64,000 nt of DNA from Vespa crabro (taxonomy: Eukaryota > Arthropoda > Insecta > Hymenoptera > Vespidae), in NCBI RefSeq assembly GCF_910589235.1, contig NC_060956.1, positions 12,678,999 through 12,742,998 on the forward strand, written 5' to 3'. Position 1 is the first letter of the stretch. Every line of letters starts with the position of its first letter. Positions 1 through 11,526 of this stretch are shown here, piece by piece. Below the pieces are notes generated by a model. That model worked only from the letters and a program-made list of their open reading frames with translations. It made no database searches and was not told the DNA's origin. Both the position numbers and the translations under genes were made by a program.

Positions 1-339
1 AAATTCACATGTGTTGTTCAGTTTTCTCGATAATTTTCATGTTAAAGCACGTATTTAAAAATAGTCGGAAAGAAATATTCTAGTTTCATTCTTTATTCTG
101 CGTCGAAAGTATATAAAATCATTGAAATTGAATGTGATTTCAACCTTTCGTTTTTCGACGATACGCCTTTATGAGCATAAAATCGTATATTGGATATGAA
201 ACAAAGTTAAGACATCAATTCCAAGATAGAAAAGATTTTTGATCTTCTGAAATACAATGTCTGAATCGATTGGTAACATTTTTCAAACTGTTGTACGAGT
301 AAGTTCAAAGATTTCACCATTTTATCTCAGCATATAGCG
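1..339 (+). repeat. Monomer class A, subtype A1 (reference copy)
   Basis: Class A has head aaattcacatgtgttg, an A-rich stretch at 51-59, gaaagaaatattc at 69-81, gaaagtatata at 105-115, and tail ttgtacgagtaagttc followed by ttcaccattttatctcag. Subtype A1 carries gtattt at 51 and gtgattt at 134. I count 51 class A monomers: 37 A1 and 14 A2. An A monomer always begins an HOR unit and is always followed by a monomer with a B head (aaaaacgc). Manual alignment against the B copy at 340-678 gives about 36 differences, 13 of them in the last 45 bases. This copy is 101/339 GC by hand count. Confidence 0.95.
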
Positions 340-367
340 AAAAACGCATATGTCGATCAGGTTTCTC

Positions 368-377
368 GATAATTATC
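368..377. other. Perfect 10-bp palindrome gataattatc (B-headed monomers)
   Basis: It is found at bases 29-38 of every monomer with B alleles at s2, including B', H and X. A reads gataattttc and C reads cattaattatc, so neither is symmetric. Together with the 14-bp palindrome and the longer outer stem it makes full B the most dyad-rich class. Confidence 0.82.
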
Positions 378-439
378 ATGTTACAACACGTTTTTACGCA
401 TAGTCGGAAAGATATAATCTAGTTTCATTCTTTATTCTG

Positions 440-499
440 CGTCGAAAAAATATAAAATCATTGAAATTGAATGTGATTTCAACCTTTCATTTTTCGACG
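440..499. other. Nested inverted repeat inside the monomer (reference in B)
   Basis: An outer stem pairs cgtcgaaaaa (440-449) with tttttcgacg (490-499). An inner stem pairs ttgaaat (461-467) with atttcaa (476-482) around the 8-base loop tgaatgtg. The outer stem is 10 bp in B and 8 bp in A, C and D (cgtcgaaa/tttcgacg; 101-108 and 153-160 in the first monomer). The inner stem is present in nearly all monomers. Exceptions are five A copies with atttcca, at starts 43392, 46104, 51189, 52884 and 57969. The class differences gtg, gag and tag fall in the inner loop. The two stems are almost concentric. The structure could form a cruciform, or a hairpin in a transcript; that is inference. Confidence 0.8.
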
Positions 500-520
500 A
501 TACGCCTTTATGAGCATAAA

Positions 521-534
521 ATCGTATATACGAT
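521..534. other. Perfect 14-bp palindrome atcgtatatacgat (B and D classes)
   Basis: The sequence equals its own reverse complement. It occurs at monomer bases 182-195 in every D and in those B-class monomers with the B allele at s9, about 65 copies by my reading. In A, C and H the same place reads atcgtatattggat and the symmetry is lost. It lies 22 bases after the nested inverted repeat. Confidence 0.88.
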
Positions 535-678
535 ATGAAACAAAGTTAAGACATCAATTCCAAGATAGAAAAGATTTTTGATCTTCTGAAATACAATGTC
601 CGAATAGATTGGTAACATTTTTCAAACTGTGGAACGAGTATTTTCACTGTTTTCATGATAATATTTCCGCATATAGCG

Positions 679-1017
679 GAATTCGCATGTGTCGATCAGG
701 TTTCTCATTAATTATCATGTTAAAACACGCATTTACACATAGTCGGAAAGATATAATCTAGTTTCATTCTTTATTCTGCGTCGAAAGTATTTAAAATCAT
801 TGAAATTGAATTAGATTTCAACCTTTCATTTTTCGACGATACAACTTTATGAGCATAAAATCGTATATTGGATATGAAACAAAGTTAAGACATCAATTCC
901 AAGATAGAAAAGATTTTTGATCTTCTGAAATACAATGTCCGAATCGATTGGTAACATTTTTCAAACTGTGGAACGAGTATTTTCACTGTTTTCATGATAA
1001 TATTTCCGCATATAGCG
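679..1017 (+). repeat. Monomer class C (reference copy)
   Basis: Class C carries the C allele at all ten B/C sites and differs from B at about 20 positions (about 94% identity). Its head contains an EcoRI site (GAATTC at its first six bases). This site is found only in heads of C type, so it marks C, X and the C/A chimera. I count 50 C monomers plus one C/A chimera. C closes the trimeric HOR and is followed by A, D or, twice, by another C. Rare C variants include tttacgagc (7120 and 8815 copies), aacattt (44070, 50172, 55935) and an A2-like gagattt in the 5425 copy. Confidence 0.95.
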
Positions 1018-1356
1018 AAATTCACATGTGTTGTTCAGTTTTCTCGATAATTTTCATGTTAAAGCACGTAATTAAAAATAGTCGGAAAGAAATATTCTAG
1101 TTTCATTCTTTATTCTGCGTCGAAAGTATATAAAATCATTGAAATTGAATGAGATTTCAACCTTTCGTTTTTCGACGATACGCCTTTATGAGCATAAAAT
1201 CGTATATTGGATATGAAACAAAGTTAAGACATCAATTCCAAGATAGAAAAGATTTTTGATCTTCTGAAATACAATGTCTGAATCGATTGGTAACATTTTT
1301 CAAACTGTTGTACGAGTAAGTTCAAAGATTTCACCATTTTATCTCAGCATATAGCG
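1018..1356 (+). repeat. Monomer class A, subtype A2 (reference copy)
   Basis: A2 differs from A1 by gtaatt instead of gtattt and by gagattt instead of gtgattt, two sites about 83 bases apart that are fully linked in every copy I read. The 14 A2 copies start at 1018, 2035, 3052, 3730, 4747, 5764, 7459, 9154, 10849, 11527, 13222, 16951, 24070 and 38985. Eleven of them lie left of 14239, where they are 11 of 16 A monomers; only 3 of 35 A monomers to the right are A2. The subtype is therefore a positional haplotype of the left part of the array. Confidence 0.93.
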
Positions 1357-4300
1357 AAAAACGCATATGTCGATCAGGTTTCTCGATAATTATCATGTTA
1401 CAACACATATTTACGCATAGTCGGAAAGATATAATCTAGTTTCATTCTTTATTCTGCGTCGAAAAAATATAAAATCATTGAAATTGAATGTGATTTCAAC
1501 CTTTCATTTTTCGACGATACGCCTTTATGAGCATAAAATCGTATATACGATATGAAACAAAGTTAAGACATCAATTCCAAGATAGAAAAGATTTTTGATC
1601 TTCTGAAATACAATGTCCGAATAGATTGGTAACATTTTTCAAACTGTGGAACGAGTATTTTCACTGTTTTCATGATAATATTTCCGCATATAGCGGAATT
1701 CGCATGTGTCGATCAGGTTTCTCATTAATTATCATGTTAAAACACGCATTTACACATAGTCGGAAAGATATAATCTAGTTTCATTCTTTATTCTGCGTCG
1801 AAAGTATTTAAAATCATTGAAATTGAATTAGATTTCAACCTTTCATTTTTCGACGATACAACTTTATGAGCATAAAATCGTATATTGGATATGAAACAAA
1901 GTTAAGACATCAATTCCAAGATAGAAAAGATTTTTGATCTTCTGAAATACAATGTCCGAATCGATTGGTAACATTTTTCAAACTGTGGAACGAGTATTTT
2001 CACTGTTTTCATGATAATATTTCCGCATATAGCGAAATTCACATGTGTTGTTCAGTTTTCTCGATAATTTTCATGTTAAAGCACGTAATTAAAAATAGTC
2101 GGAAAGAAATATTCTAGTTTCATTCTTTATTCTGCGTCGAAAGTATATAAAATCATTGAAATTGAATGAGATTTCAACCTTTCGTTTTTCGACGATACGC
2201 CTTTATGAGCATAAAATCGTATATTGGATATGAAACAAAGTTAAGACATCAATTCCAAGATAGAAAAGATTTTTGATCTTCTGAAATACAATGTCTGAAT
2301 CGATTGGTAACATTTTTCAAACTGTTGTACGAGTAAGTTCAAAGATTTCACCATTTTATCTCAGCATATAGCGAAAAACGCATATGTCGATCAGGTTTCT
2401 CGATAATTATCATGTTACAACACATATTTACGCATAGTCGGAAAGATATAATCTAGTTTCATTCTTTATTCTGCGTCGAAAAAATATAAAATCATTGAAA
2501 TTGAATGTGATTTCAACCTTTCATTTTTCGACGATACGCCTTTATGAGCATAAAATCGTATATACGATATGAAACAAAGTTAAGACATCAATTCCAAGAT
2601 AGAAAAGATTTTTGATCTTCTGAAATACAATGTCCGAATAGATTGGTAACATTTTTCAAACTGTGGAACGAGTATTTTCACTGTTTTCATGATAATATTT
2701 CCGCATATAGCGGAATTCGCATGTGTCGATCAGGTTTCTCATTAATTATCATGTTAAAACACGCATTTACACATAGTCGGAAAGATATAATCTAGTTTCA
2801 TTCTTTATTCTGCGTCGAAAGTATTTAAAATCATTGAAATTGAATTAGATTTCAACCTTTCATTTTTCGACGATACAACTTTATGAGCATAAAATCGTAT
2901 ATTGGATATGAAACAAAGTTAAGACATCAATTCCAAGATAGAAAAGATTTTTGATCTTCTGAAATACAATGTCCGAATCGATTGGTAACATTTTTCAAAC
3001 TGTGGAACGAGTATTTTCACTGTTTTCATGATAATATTTCCGCATATAGCGAAATTCACATGTGTTGTTCAGTTTTCTCGATAATTTTCATGTTAAAGCA
3101 CGTAATTAAAAATAGTCGGAAAGAAATATTCTAGTTTCATTCTTTATTCTGCGTCGAAAGTATATAAAATCATTGAAATTGAATGAGATTTCAACCTTTC
3201 GTTTTTCGACGATACGCCTTTATGAGCATAAAATCGTATATTGGATATGAAACAAAGTTAAGACATCAATTCCAAGATAGAAAAGATTTTTGATCTTCTG
3301 AAATACAATGTCTGAATCGATTGGTAACATTTTTCAAACTGTTGTACGAGTAAGTTCAAAGATTTCACCATTTTATCTCAGCATATAGCGAAAAACGCAT
3401 ATGTCGATCAGGTTTCTCGATAATTATCATGTTACAACACATATTTACGCATAGTCGGAAAGATATAATCTAGTTTCATTCTTTATTCTGCGTCGAAAAA
3501 ATATAAAATCATTGAAATTGAATGTGATTTCAACCTTTCATTTTTCGACGATACGCCTTTATGAGCATAAAATCGTATATACGATATGAAACAAAGTTAA
3601 GACATCAATTCCAAGATAGAAAAGATTTTTGTTCTTCTGAAATACAATGTCCGAATCGATTGGTAACATTTTTCAAACTGTGGAACGAGTATTTTCACTG
3701 TTTTCATGATAATATTTCCGCATATAGCGAAATTCACATGTGTTGTTCAGTTTTCTCGATAATTTTCATGTTAAAGCACGTAATTAAAAATAGTCGGAAA
3801 GAAATATTCTAGTTTCATTCTTTATTCTGCGTCGAAAGTATATAAAATCATTGAAATTGAATGAGATTTCAACCTTTCGTTTTTCGACGATACGCCTTTA
3901 TGAGCATAAAATCGTATATTGGATATGAAACAAAGTTAAGACATCAATTCCAAGATAGAAAAGATTTTTGATCTTCTGAAATACAATGTCTGAATCGATT
4001 GGTAACATTTTTCAAACTGTTGTACGAGTAAGTTCAAAGATTTCACCATTTTATCTCAGCATATAGCGAAAAACGCATATGTCGATCAGGTTTCTCGATA
4101 ATTATCATGTTACAACACGTTTTTACGCATAGTCGGAAAGATATAATCTAGTTTCATTCTTTATTCTGCGTCGAAAAAATATAAAATCATTGAAATTGAA
4201 TGTGATTTCAACCTTTCATTTTTCGACGATACGCCTTTATGAGCATAAAATCGTATATACGATATGAAACAAAGTTAAGACATCAATTCCAAGATAGAAA

Positions 4301-6102
4301 AGATTTTTGATCTTCTGAAATACAATGTCCGAATAGATTGGTAACATTTTTCAAACTGTGGAACGAGTATTTTCACTGTTTTCATGATAATATTTCCGCA
4401 TATAGCGGAATTCGCATGTGTCGATCAGGTTTCTCATTAATTATCATGTTAAAACACGCATTTACACATAGTCGGAAAGATATAATCTAGTTTCATTCTT
4501 TATTCTGCGTCGAAAGTATTTAAAATCATTGAAATTGAATTAGATTTCAACCTTTCATTTTTCGACGATACAACTTTATGAGCATAAAATCGTATATTGG
4601 ATATGAAACAAAGTTAAGACATCAATTCCAAGATAGAAAAGATTTTTGATCTTCTGAAATACAATGTCCGAATCGATTGGTAACATTTTTCAAACTGTGG
4701 AACGAGTATTTTCACTGTTTTCATGATAATATTTCCGCATATAGCGAAATTCACATGTGTTGTTCAGTTTTCTCGATAATTTTCATGTTAAAGCACGTAA
4801 TTAAAAATAGTCGGAAAGAAATATTCTAGTTTCATTCTTTATTCTGCGTCGAAAGTATATAAAATCATTGAAATTGAATGAGATTTCAACCTTTCGTTTT
4901 TCGACGATACGCCTTTATGAGCATAAAATCGTATATTGGATATGAAACAAAGTTAAGACATCAATTCCAAGATAGAAAAGATTTTTGATCTTCTGAAATA
5001 CAATGTCTGAATCGATTGGTAACATTTTTCAAACTGTTGTACGAGTAAGTTCAAAGATTTCACCATTTTATCTCAGCATATAGCGAAAAACGCATATGTC
5101 GATCAGGTTTCTCGATAATTATCATGTTACAACACATATTTACGCATAGTCGGAAAGATATAATCTAGTTTCATTCTTTATTCTGCGTCGAAAAAATATA
5201 AAATCATTGAAATTGAATGTGATTTCAACCTTTCATTTTTCGACGATACGCCTTTATGAGCATAAAATCGTATATACGATATGAAACAAAGTTAAGACAT
5301 CAATTCCAAGATAGAAAAGATTTTTGATCTTCTGAAATACAATGTCCGAATAGATTGGTAACATTTTTCAAACTGTGGAACGAGTATTTTCACTGTTTTC
5401 ATGATAATATTTCCGCATATAGCGGAATTCGCATGTGTCGATCAGGTTTCTCATTAATTATCATGTTAAAACACGCATTTACACATAGTCGGAAAGATAT
5501 AATCTAGTTTCATTCTTTATTCTGCGTCGAAAGTATTTAAAATCATTGAAATTGAATGAGATTTCAACCTTTCATTTTTCGACGATACAACTTTATGAGC
5601 ATAAAATCGTATATTGGATATGAAACAAAGTTAAGACATCAATTCCAAGATAGAAAAGATTTTTGATCTTCTGAAATACAATGTCCGAATCGATTGGTAA
5701 CATTTTTCAAACTGTGGAACGAGTATTTTCACTGTTTTCATGATAATATTTCCGCATATAGCGAAATTCACATGTGTTGTTCAGTTTTCTCGATAATTTT
5801 CATGTTAAAGCACGTAATTAAAAATAGTCGGAAAGAAATATTCTAGTTTCATTCTTTATTCTGCGTCGAAAGTATATAAAATCATTGAAATTGAATGAGA
5901 TTTCAACCTTTCGTTTTTCGACGATACGCCTTTATGAGCATAAAATCGTATATTGGATATGAAACAAAGTTAAGACATCAATTCCAAGATAGAAAAGATT
6001 TTTGATCTTCTGAAATACAATGTCTGAATCGATTGGTAACATTTTTCAAACTGTTGTACGAGTAAGTTCAAAGATTTCACCATTTTATCTCAGCATATAG
6101 CG

Positions 6103-6441
6103 AAAAACGCATATGTCGATCAGGTTTCTCGATAATTATCATGTTACAACACATATTTACGCATAGTCGGAAAGATATAATCTAGTTTCATTCTTTATTC
6201 TGCGTCGAAAAAATATAAAATCATTGAAATTGAATGTGATTTCAACCTTTCATTTTTCGACGATACGCCTTTATGAGCATAAAATCGTATATACGATATG
6301 AAACAAAGTTAAGACATCAATTCCAAGATAGAAAAGATTTTTGATCTTCTGAAATACAATGTCCGAATCGATTGGTAACATTTTTCAAACTGTGGAACGA
6401 GTATTTTCACTGTTTTCATGATAATATTTCCGCATATAGCG
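6103..6441 (+). repeat. Monomer class B' (B with C allele at s10 only)
   Basis: B' has B alleles at s1 to s9 and the C allele gaatcgatt at s10, so it reads as B joined to C somewhere in the last 150 bases, where B and C are otherwise the same. B' is followed directly by A, with no C, giving the 678 bp dimer. This is what a one-monomer deletion by exchange between neighbouring B and C would leave. B' copies start at 3391, 6103, 7798, 9493, 11188, 11866, 14578, 18307, 20680, 25426, 27798 and 41358. The 3391 copy has a private a-to-t change at 3632. The 20680 copy has ttctgtgtcg and ttcatcc. Confidence 0.9.
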
Positions 6442-9400
6442 AAATTCACATGTGTTGTTCAGTTTTCTCGATAATTTTCATGTTAAAGCACGTATTTAAA
6501 AATAGTCGGAAAGAAATATTCTAGTTTCATTCTTTATTCTGCGTCGAAAGTATATAAAATCATTGAAATTGAATGTGATTTCAACCTTTCGTTTTTCGAC
6601 GATACGCCTTTATGAGCATAAAATCGTATATTGGATATGAAACAAAGTTAAGACATCAATTCCAAGATAGAAAAGATTTTTGATCTTCTGAAATACAATG
6701 TCTGAATCGATTGGTAACATTTTTCAAACTGTTGTACGAGTAAGTTCAAAGATTTCACCATTTTATCTCAGCATATAGCGAAAAACGCATATGTCGATCA
6801 GGTTTCTCGATAATTATCATGTTACAACACATATTTACGCATAGTCGGAAAGATATAATCTAGTTTCATTCTTTATTCTGCGTCGAAAAAATATAAAATC
6901 ATTGAAATTGAATGTGATTTCAACCTTTCATTTTTCGACGATACGCCTTTATGAGCATAAAATCGTATATACGATATGAAACAAAGTTAAGACATCAATT
7001 CCAAGATAGAAAAGATTTTTGATCTTCTGAAATACAATGTCCGAATAGATTGGTAACATTTTTCAAACTGTGGAACGAGTATTTTCACTGTTTTCATGAT
7101 AATATTTCCGCATATAGCGGAATTCGCATGTGTCGATCAGGTTTCTCATTAATTATCATGTTAAAACACGCATTTACACATAGTCGGAAAGATATAATCT
7201 AGTTTCATTCTTTATTCTGCGTCGAAAGTATTTAAAATCATTGAAATTGAATTAGATTTCAACCTTTCATTTTTCGACGATACAACTTTACGAGCATAAA
7301 ATCGTATATTGGATATGAAACAAAGTTAAGACATCAATTCCAAGATAGAAAAGATTTTTGATCTTCTGAAATACAATGTCCGAATCGATTGGTAACATTT
7401 TTCAAACTGTGGAACGAGTATTTTCACTGTTTTCATGATAATATTTCCGCATATAGCGAAATTCACATGTGTTGTTCAGTTTTCTCGATAATTTTCATGT
7501 TAAAGCACGTAATTAAAAATAGTCGGAAAGAAATATTCTAGTTTCATTCTTTATTCTGCGTCGAAAGTATATAAAATCATTGAAATTGAATGAGATTTCA
7601 ACCTTTCGTTTTTCGACGATACGCCTTTATGAGCATAAAATCGTATATTGGATATGAAACAAAGTTAAGACATCAATTCCAAGATAGAAAAGATTTTTGA
7701 TCTTCTGAAATACAATGTCTGAATCGATTGGTAACATTTTTCAAACTGTTGTACGAGTAAGTTCAAAGATTTCACCATTTTATCTCAGCATATAGCGAAA
7801 AACGCATATGTCGATCAGGTTTCTCGATAATTATCATGTTACAACACATATTTACGCATAGTCGGAAAGATATAATCTAGTTTCATTCTTTATTCTGCGT
7901 CGAAAAAATATAAAATCATTGAAATTGAATGTGATTTCAACCTTTCATTTTTCGACGATACGCCTTTATGAGCATAAAATCGTATATACGATATGAAACA
8001 AAGTTAAGACATCAATTCCAAGATAGAAAAGATTTTTGATCTTCTGAAATACAATGTCCGAATCGATTGGTAACATTTTTCAAACTGTGGAACGAGTATT
8101 TTCACTGTTTTCATGATAATATTTCCGCATATAGCGAAATTCACATGTGTTGTTCAGTTTTCTCGATAATTTTCATGTTAAAGCACGTATTTAAAAATAG
8201 TCGGAAAGAAATATTCTAGTTTCATTCTTTATTCTGCGTCGAAAGTATATAAAATCATTGAAATTGAATGTGATTTCAACCTTTCGTTTTTCGACGATAC
8301 GCCTTTATGAGCATAAAATCGTATATTGGATATGAAACAAAGTTAAGACATCAATTCCAAGATAGAAAAGATTTTTGATCTTCTGAAATACAATGTCTGA
8401 ATCGATTGGTAACATTTTTCAAACTGTTGTACGAGTAAGTTCAAAGATTTCACCATTTTATCTCAGCATATAGCGAAAAACGCATATGTCGATCAGGTTT
8501 CTCGATAATTATCATGTTACAACACATATTTACGCATAGTCGGAAAGATATAATCTAGTTTCATTCTTTATTCTGCGTCGAAAAAATATAAAATCATTGA
8601 AATTGAATGTGATTTCAACCTTTCATTTTTCGACGATACGCCTTTATGAGCATAAAATCGTATATACGATATGAAACAAAGTTAAGACATCAATTCCAAG
8701 ATAGAAAAGATTTTTGATCTTCTGAAATACAATGTCCGAATAGATTGGTAACATTTTTCAAACTGTGGAACGAGTATTTTCACTGTTTTCATGATAATAT
8801 TTCCGCATATAGCGGAATTCGCATGTGTCGATCAGGTTTCTCATTAATTATCATGTTAAAACACGCATTTACACATAGTCGGAAAGATATAATCTAGTTT
8901 CATTCTTTATTCTGCGTCGAAAGTATTTAAAATCATTGAAATTGAATTAGATTTCAACCTTTCATTTTTCGACGATACAACTTTACGAGCATAAAATCGT
9001 ATATTGGATATGAAACAAAGTTAAGACATCAATTCCAAGATAGAAAAGATTTTTGATCTTCTGAAATACAATGTCCGAATCGATTGGTAACATTTTTCAA
9101 ACTGTGGAACGAGTATTTTCACTGTTTTCATGATAATATTTCCGCATATAGCGAAATTCACATGTGTTGTTCAGTTTTCTCGATAATTTTCATGTTAAAG
9201 CACGTAATTAAAAATAGTCGGAAAGAAATATTCTAGTTTCATTCTTTATTCTGCGTCGAAAGTATATAAAATCATTGAAATTGAATGAGATTTCAACCTT
9301 TCGTTTTTCGACGATACGCCTTTATGAGCATAAAATCGTATATTGGATATGAAACAAAGTTAAGACATCAATTCCAAGATAGAAAAGATTTTTGATCTTC

Positions 9401-11526
9401 TGAAATACAATGTCTGAATCGATTGGTAACATTTTTCAAACTGTTGTACGAGTAAGTTCAAAGATTTCACCATTTTATCTCAGCATATAGCGAAAAACGC
9501 ATATGTCGATCAGGTTTCTCGATAATTATCATGTTACAACACATATTTACGCATAGTCGGAAAGATATAATCTAGTTTCATTCTTTATTCTGCGTCGAAA
9601 AAATATAAAATCATTGAAATTGAATGTGATTTCAACCTTTCATTTTTCGACGATACGCCTTTATGAGCATAAAATCGTATATACGATATGAAACAAAGTT
9701 AAGACATCAATTCCAAGATAGAAAAGATTTTTGATCTTCTGAAATACAATGTCCGAATCGATTGGTAACATTTTTCAAACTGTGGAACGAGTATTTTCAC
9801 TGTTTTCATGATAATATTTCCGCATATAGCGAAATTCACATGTGTTGTTCAGTTTTCTCGATAATTTTCATGTTAAAGCACGTATTTAAAAATAGTCGGA
9901 AAGAAATATTCTAGTTTCATTCTTTATTCTGCGTCGAAAGTATATAAAATCATTGAAATTGAATGTGATTTCAACCTTTCGTTTTTCGACGATACGCCTT
10001 TATGAGCATAAAATCGTATATTGGATATGAAACAAAGTTAAGACATCAATTCCAAGATAGAAAAGATTTTTGATCTTCTGAAATACAATGTCTGAATCGA
10101 TTGGTAACATTTTTCAAACTGTTGTACGAGTAAGTTCAAAGATTTCACCATTTTATCTCAGCATATAGCGAAAAACGCATATGTCGATCAGGTTTCTCGA
10201 TAATTATCATGTTACAACACATATTTACGCATAGTCGGAAAGATATAATCTAGTTTCATTCTTTATTCTGCGTCGAAAAAATATAAAATCATTGAAATTG
10301 AATGTGATTTCAACCTTTCATTTTTCGACGATACGCCTTTATGAGCATAAAATCGTATATACGATATGAAACAAAGTTAAGACATCAATTCCAAGATAGA
10401 AAAGATTTTTGATCTTCTGAAATACAATGTCCGAATAGATTGGTAACATTTTTCAAACTGTGGAACGAGTATTTTCACTGTTTTCATGATAATATTTCCG
10501 CATATAGCGGAATTCGCATGTGTCGATCAGGTTTCTCATTAATTATCATGTTAAAACACGCATTTACACATAGTCGGAAAGATATAATCTAGTTTCATTC
10601 TTTATTCTGCGTCGAAAGTATTTAAAATCATTGAAATTTAATTAGATTTCAACCTTTCATTTTTCGACGATACAACTTTATGAGCATAAAATCGTATATT
10701 GGATATGAAACAAAGTTAAGACATCAATTCCAAGATAGAAAAGATTTTTGATCTTCTGAAATACAATGTCCGAATCGATTGGTAACATTTTTCAAACTGT
10801 GGAACGAGTATTTTCACTGTTTTCATGATAATATTTCCGCATATAGCGAAATTCACATGTGTTGTTCAGTTTTCTCGATAATTTTCATGTTAAAGCACGT
10901 AATTAAAAATAGTCGGAAAGAAATATTCTAGTTTCATTCTTTATTCTGCGTCGAAAGTATATAAAATCATTGAAATTGAATGAGATTTCAACCTTTCGTT
11001 TTTCGACGATACGCCTTTATGAGCATAAAATCGTATATTGGATATGAAACAAAGTTAAGACATCAATTCCAAGATAGAAAAGATTTTTGATCTTCTGAAA
11101 TACAATGTCTGAATCGATTGGTAACATTTTTCAAACTGTTGTACGAGTAAGTTCAAAGATTTCACCATTTTATCTCAGCATATAGCGAAAAACGCATATG
11201 TCGATCAGGTTTCTCGATAATTATCATGTTACAACACATATTTACGCATAGTCGGAAAGATATAATCTAGTTTCATTCTTTATTCTGCGTCGAAAAAATA
11301 TAAAATCATTGAAATTGAATGTGATTTCAACCTTTCATTTTTCGACGATACGCCTTTATGAGCATAAAATCGTATATACGATATGAAACAAAGTTAAGAC
11401 ATCAATTCCAAGATAGAAAAGATTTTTGATCTTCTGAAATACAATGTCCGAATCGATTGGTAACATTTTTCAAACTGTGGAACGAGTATTTTCACTGTTT
11501 TCATGATAATATTTCCGCATATAGCG
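6442..11526 (+). repeat. HOR domain 2: three tandem copies of a 1695-bp pentamer
   Basis: Three consecutive blocks of order A1-B-C-A2-B' start at 6442, 8137 and 9832, each 1695 bp. A1 and A2 keep the same positions in each block. The C of the first two blocks carries tttacgagc instead of tttatgagc (monomers starting 7120 and 8815). The third block lacks it and has a private aatttaattag in its C (10510). So blocks one and two share the more recent duplication. This is a super-HOR of one trimer plus one dimer. Confidence 0.92.

Larger units (their letters stand above)
340..678 (+). repeat. Monomer class B (reference copy) with ten diagnostic sites
   Basis: Full B is distinguished from C at ten sites. 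B/C alleles in order: s1 head aaaaacgcatatg / gaattcgcatgtg; s2 tctcgataatt / tctcattaatt; s3 ttacaacac / ttaaaacac; s4 cgtttt, cgtatt or catatt / cgcatt; s5 ttacgcat / ttacacat; s6 gaaaaaatat / gaaagtattt; s7 aatgtgat / aattagat; s8 atacgcct / atacaact; s9 tatatacgat / tatattggat; s10 gaatagatt / gaatcgatt. The last 75 bases of B and C are the same. A full B with gaatagatt is always followed by C. The rare s4 allele cgtttt occurs only here and at 4069 and 27798. A linked variant, gaaagaaatattc in place of gaaagatataatc, marks some B copies that follow D (14578, 31527, 33561, 34578, 40341, 47460, 48816). Confidence 0.95.
1..6441 (+). repeat. HOR domain 1: A-B-C trimers and A-B' dimers
   Basis: Monomers 1-19 in order: A1BC, A2BC, A2BC, A2B', A2BC, A2BC, A2B'. 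Unit starts are 1, 1018, 2035, 3052, 3730, 4747 and 5764. The order A2BC-A2BC-A2B' occurs twice (1018-3729 and 3730-6441, 2712 bp each), although the B at 4069 has the s4 allele cgtttt shared with 340 and not with 1357. The C at 5425 carries gagattt where other C copies have ttagattt, an A2-like patch. No D or H monomer is present. Confidence 0.9.

Noticed and set aside
230..248. aagat/atctt short stem with a T-run as a terminator
   Set aside because: The five-base stem around ttttg is weak, is in almost every A, B and C monomer, and has no upstream transcription unit. It looks like a chance AT-rich dyad.
1..339. Monomer as a dimer of two related 169-170 bp halves
   Set aside because: Comparing the first and second halves by eye showed no sustained similarity beyond short AT-rich words. 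A self-alignment at offset 169-170 would settle it.
521..534. Palindrome as a bacterial-type operator or promoter element
   Set aside because: The context is a eukaryotic-style satellite with no genes to control. The symmetry is real but a regulatory reading has no support.
3561..3812. Open reading frame of 83 codons on the + strand
   Set aside because: It lies across a B' and an A2 monomer. It is open only because of a private a-to-t change at 3632 that turns the usual TGA (in tttttgatcttctg) into TGT. The same frame is closed in the other monomers, there is no codon or domain signal, and the sequence is plain satellite.
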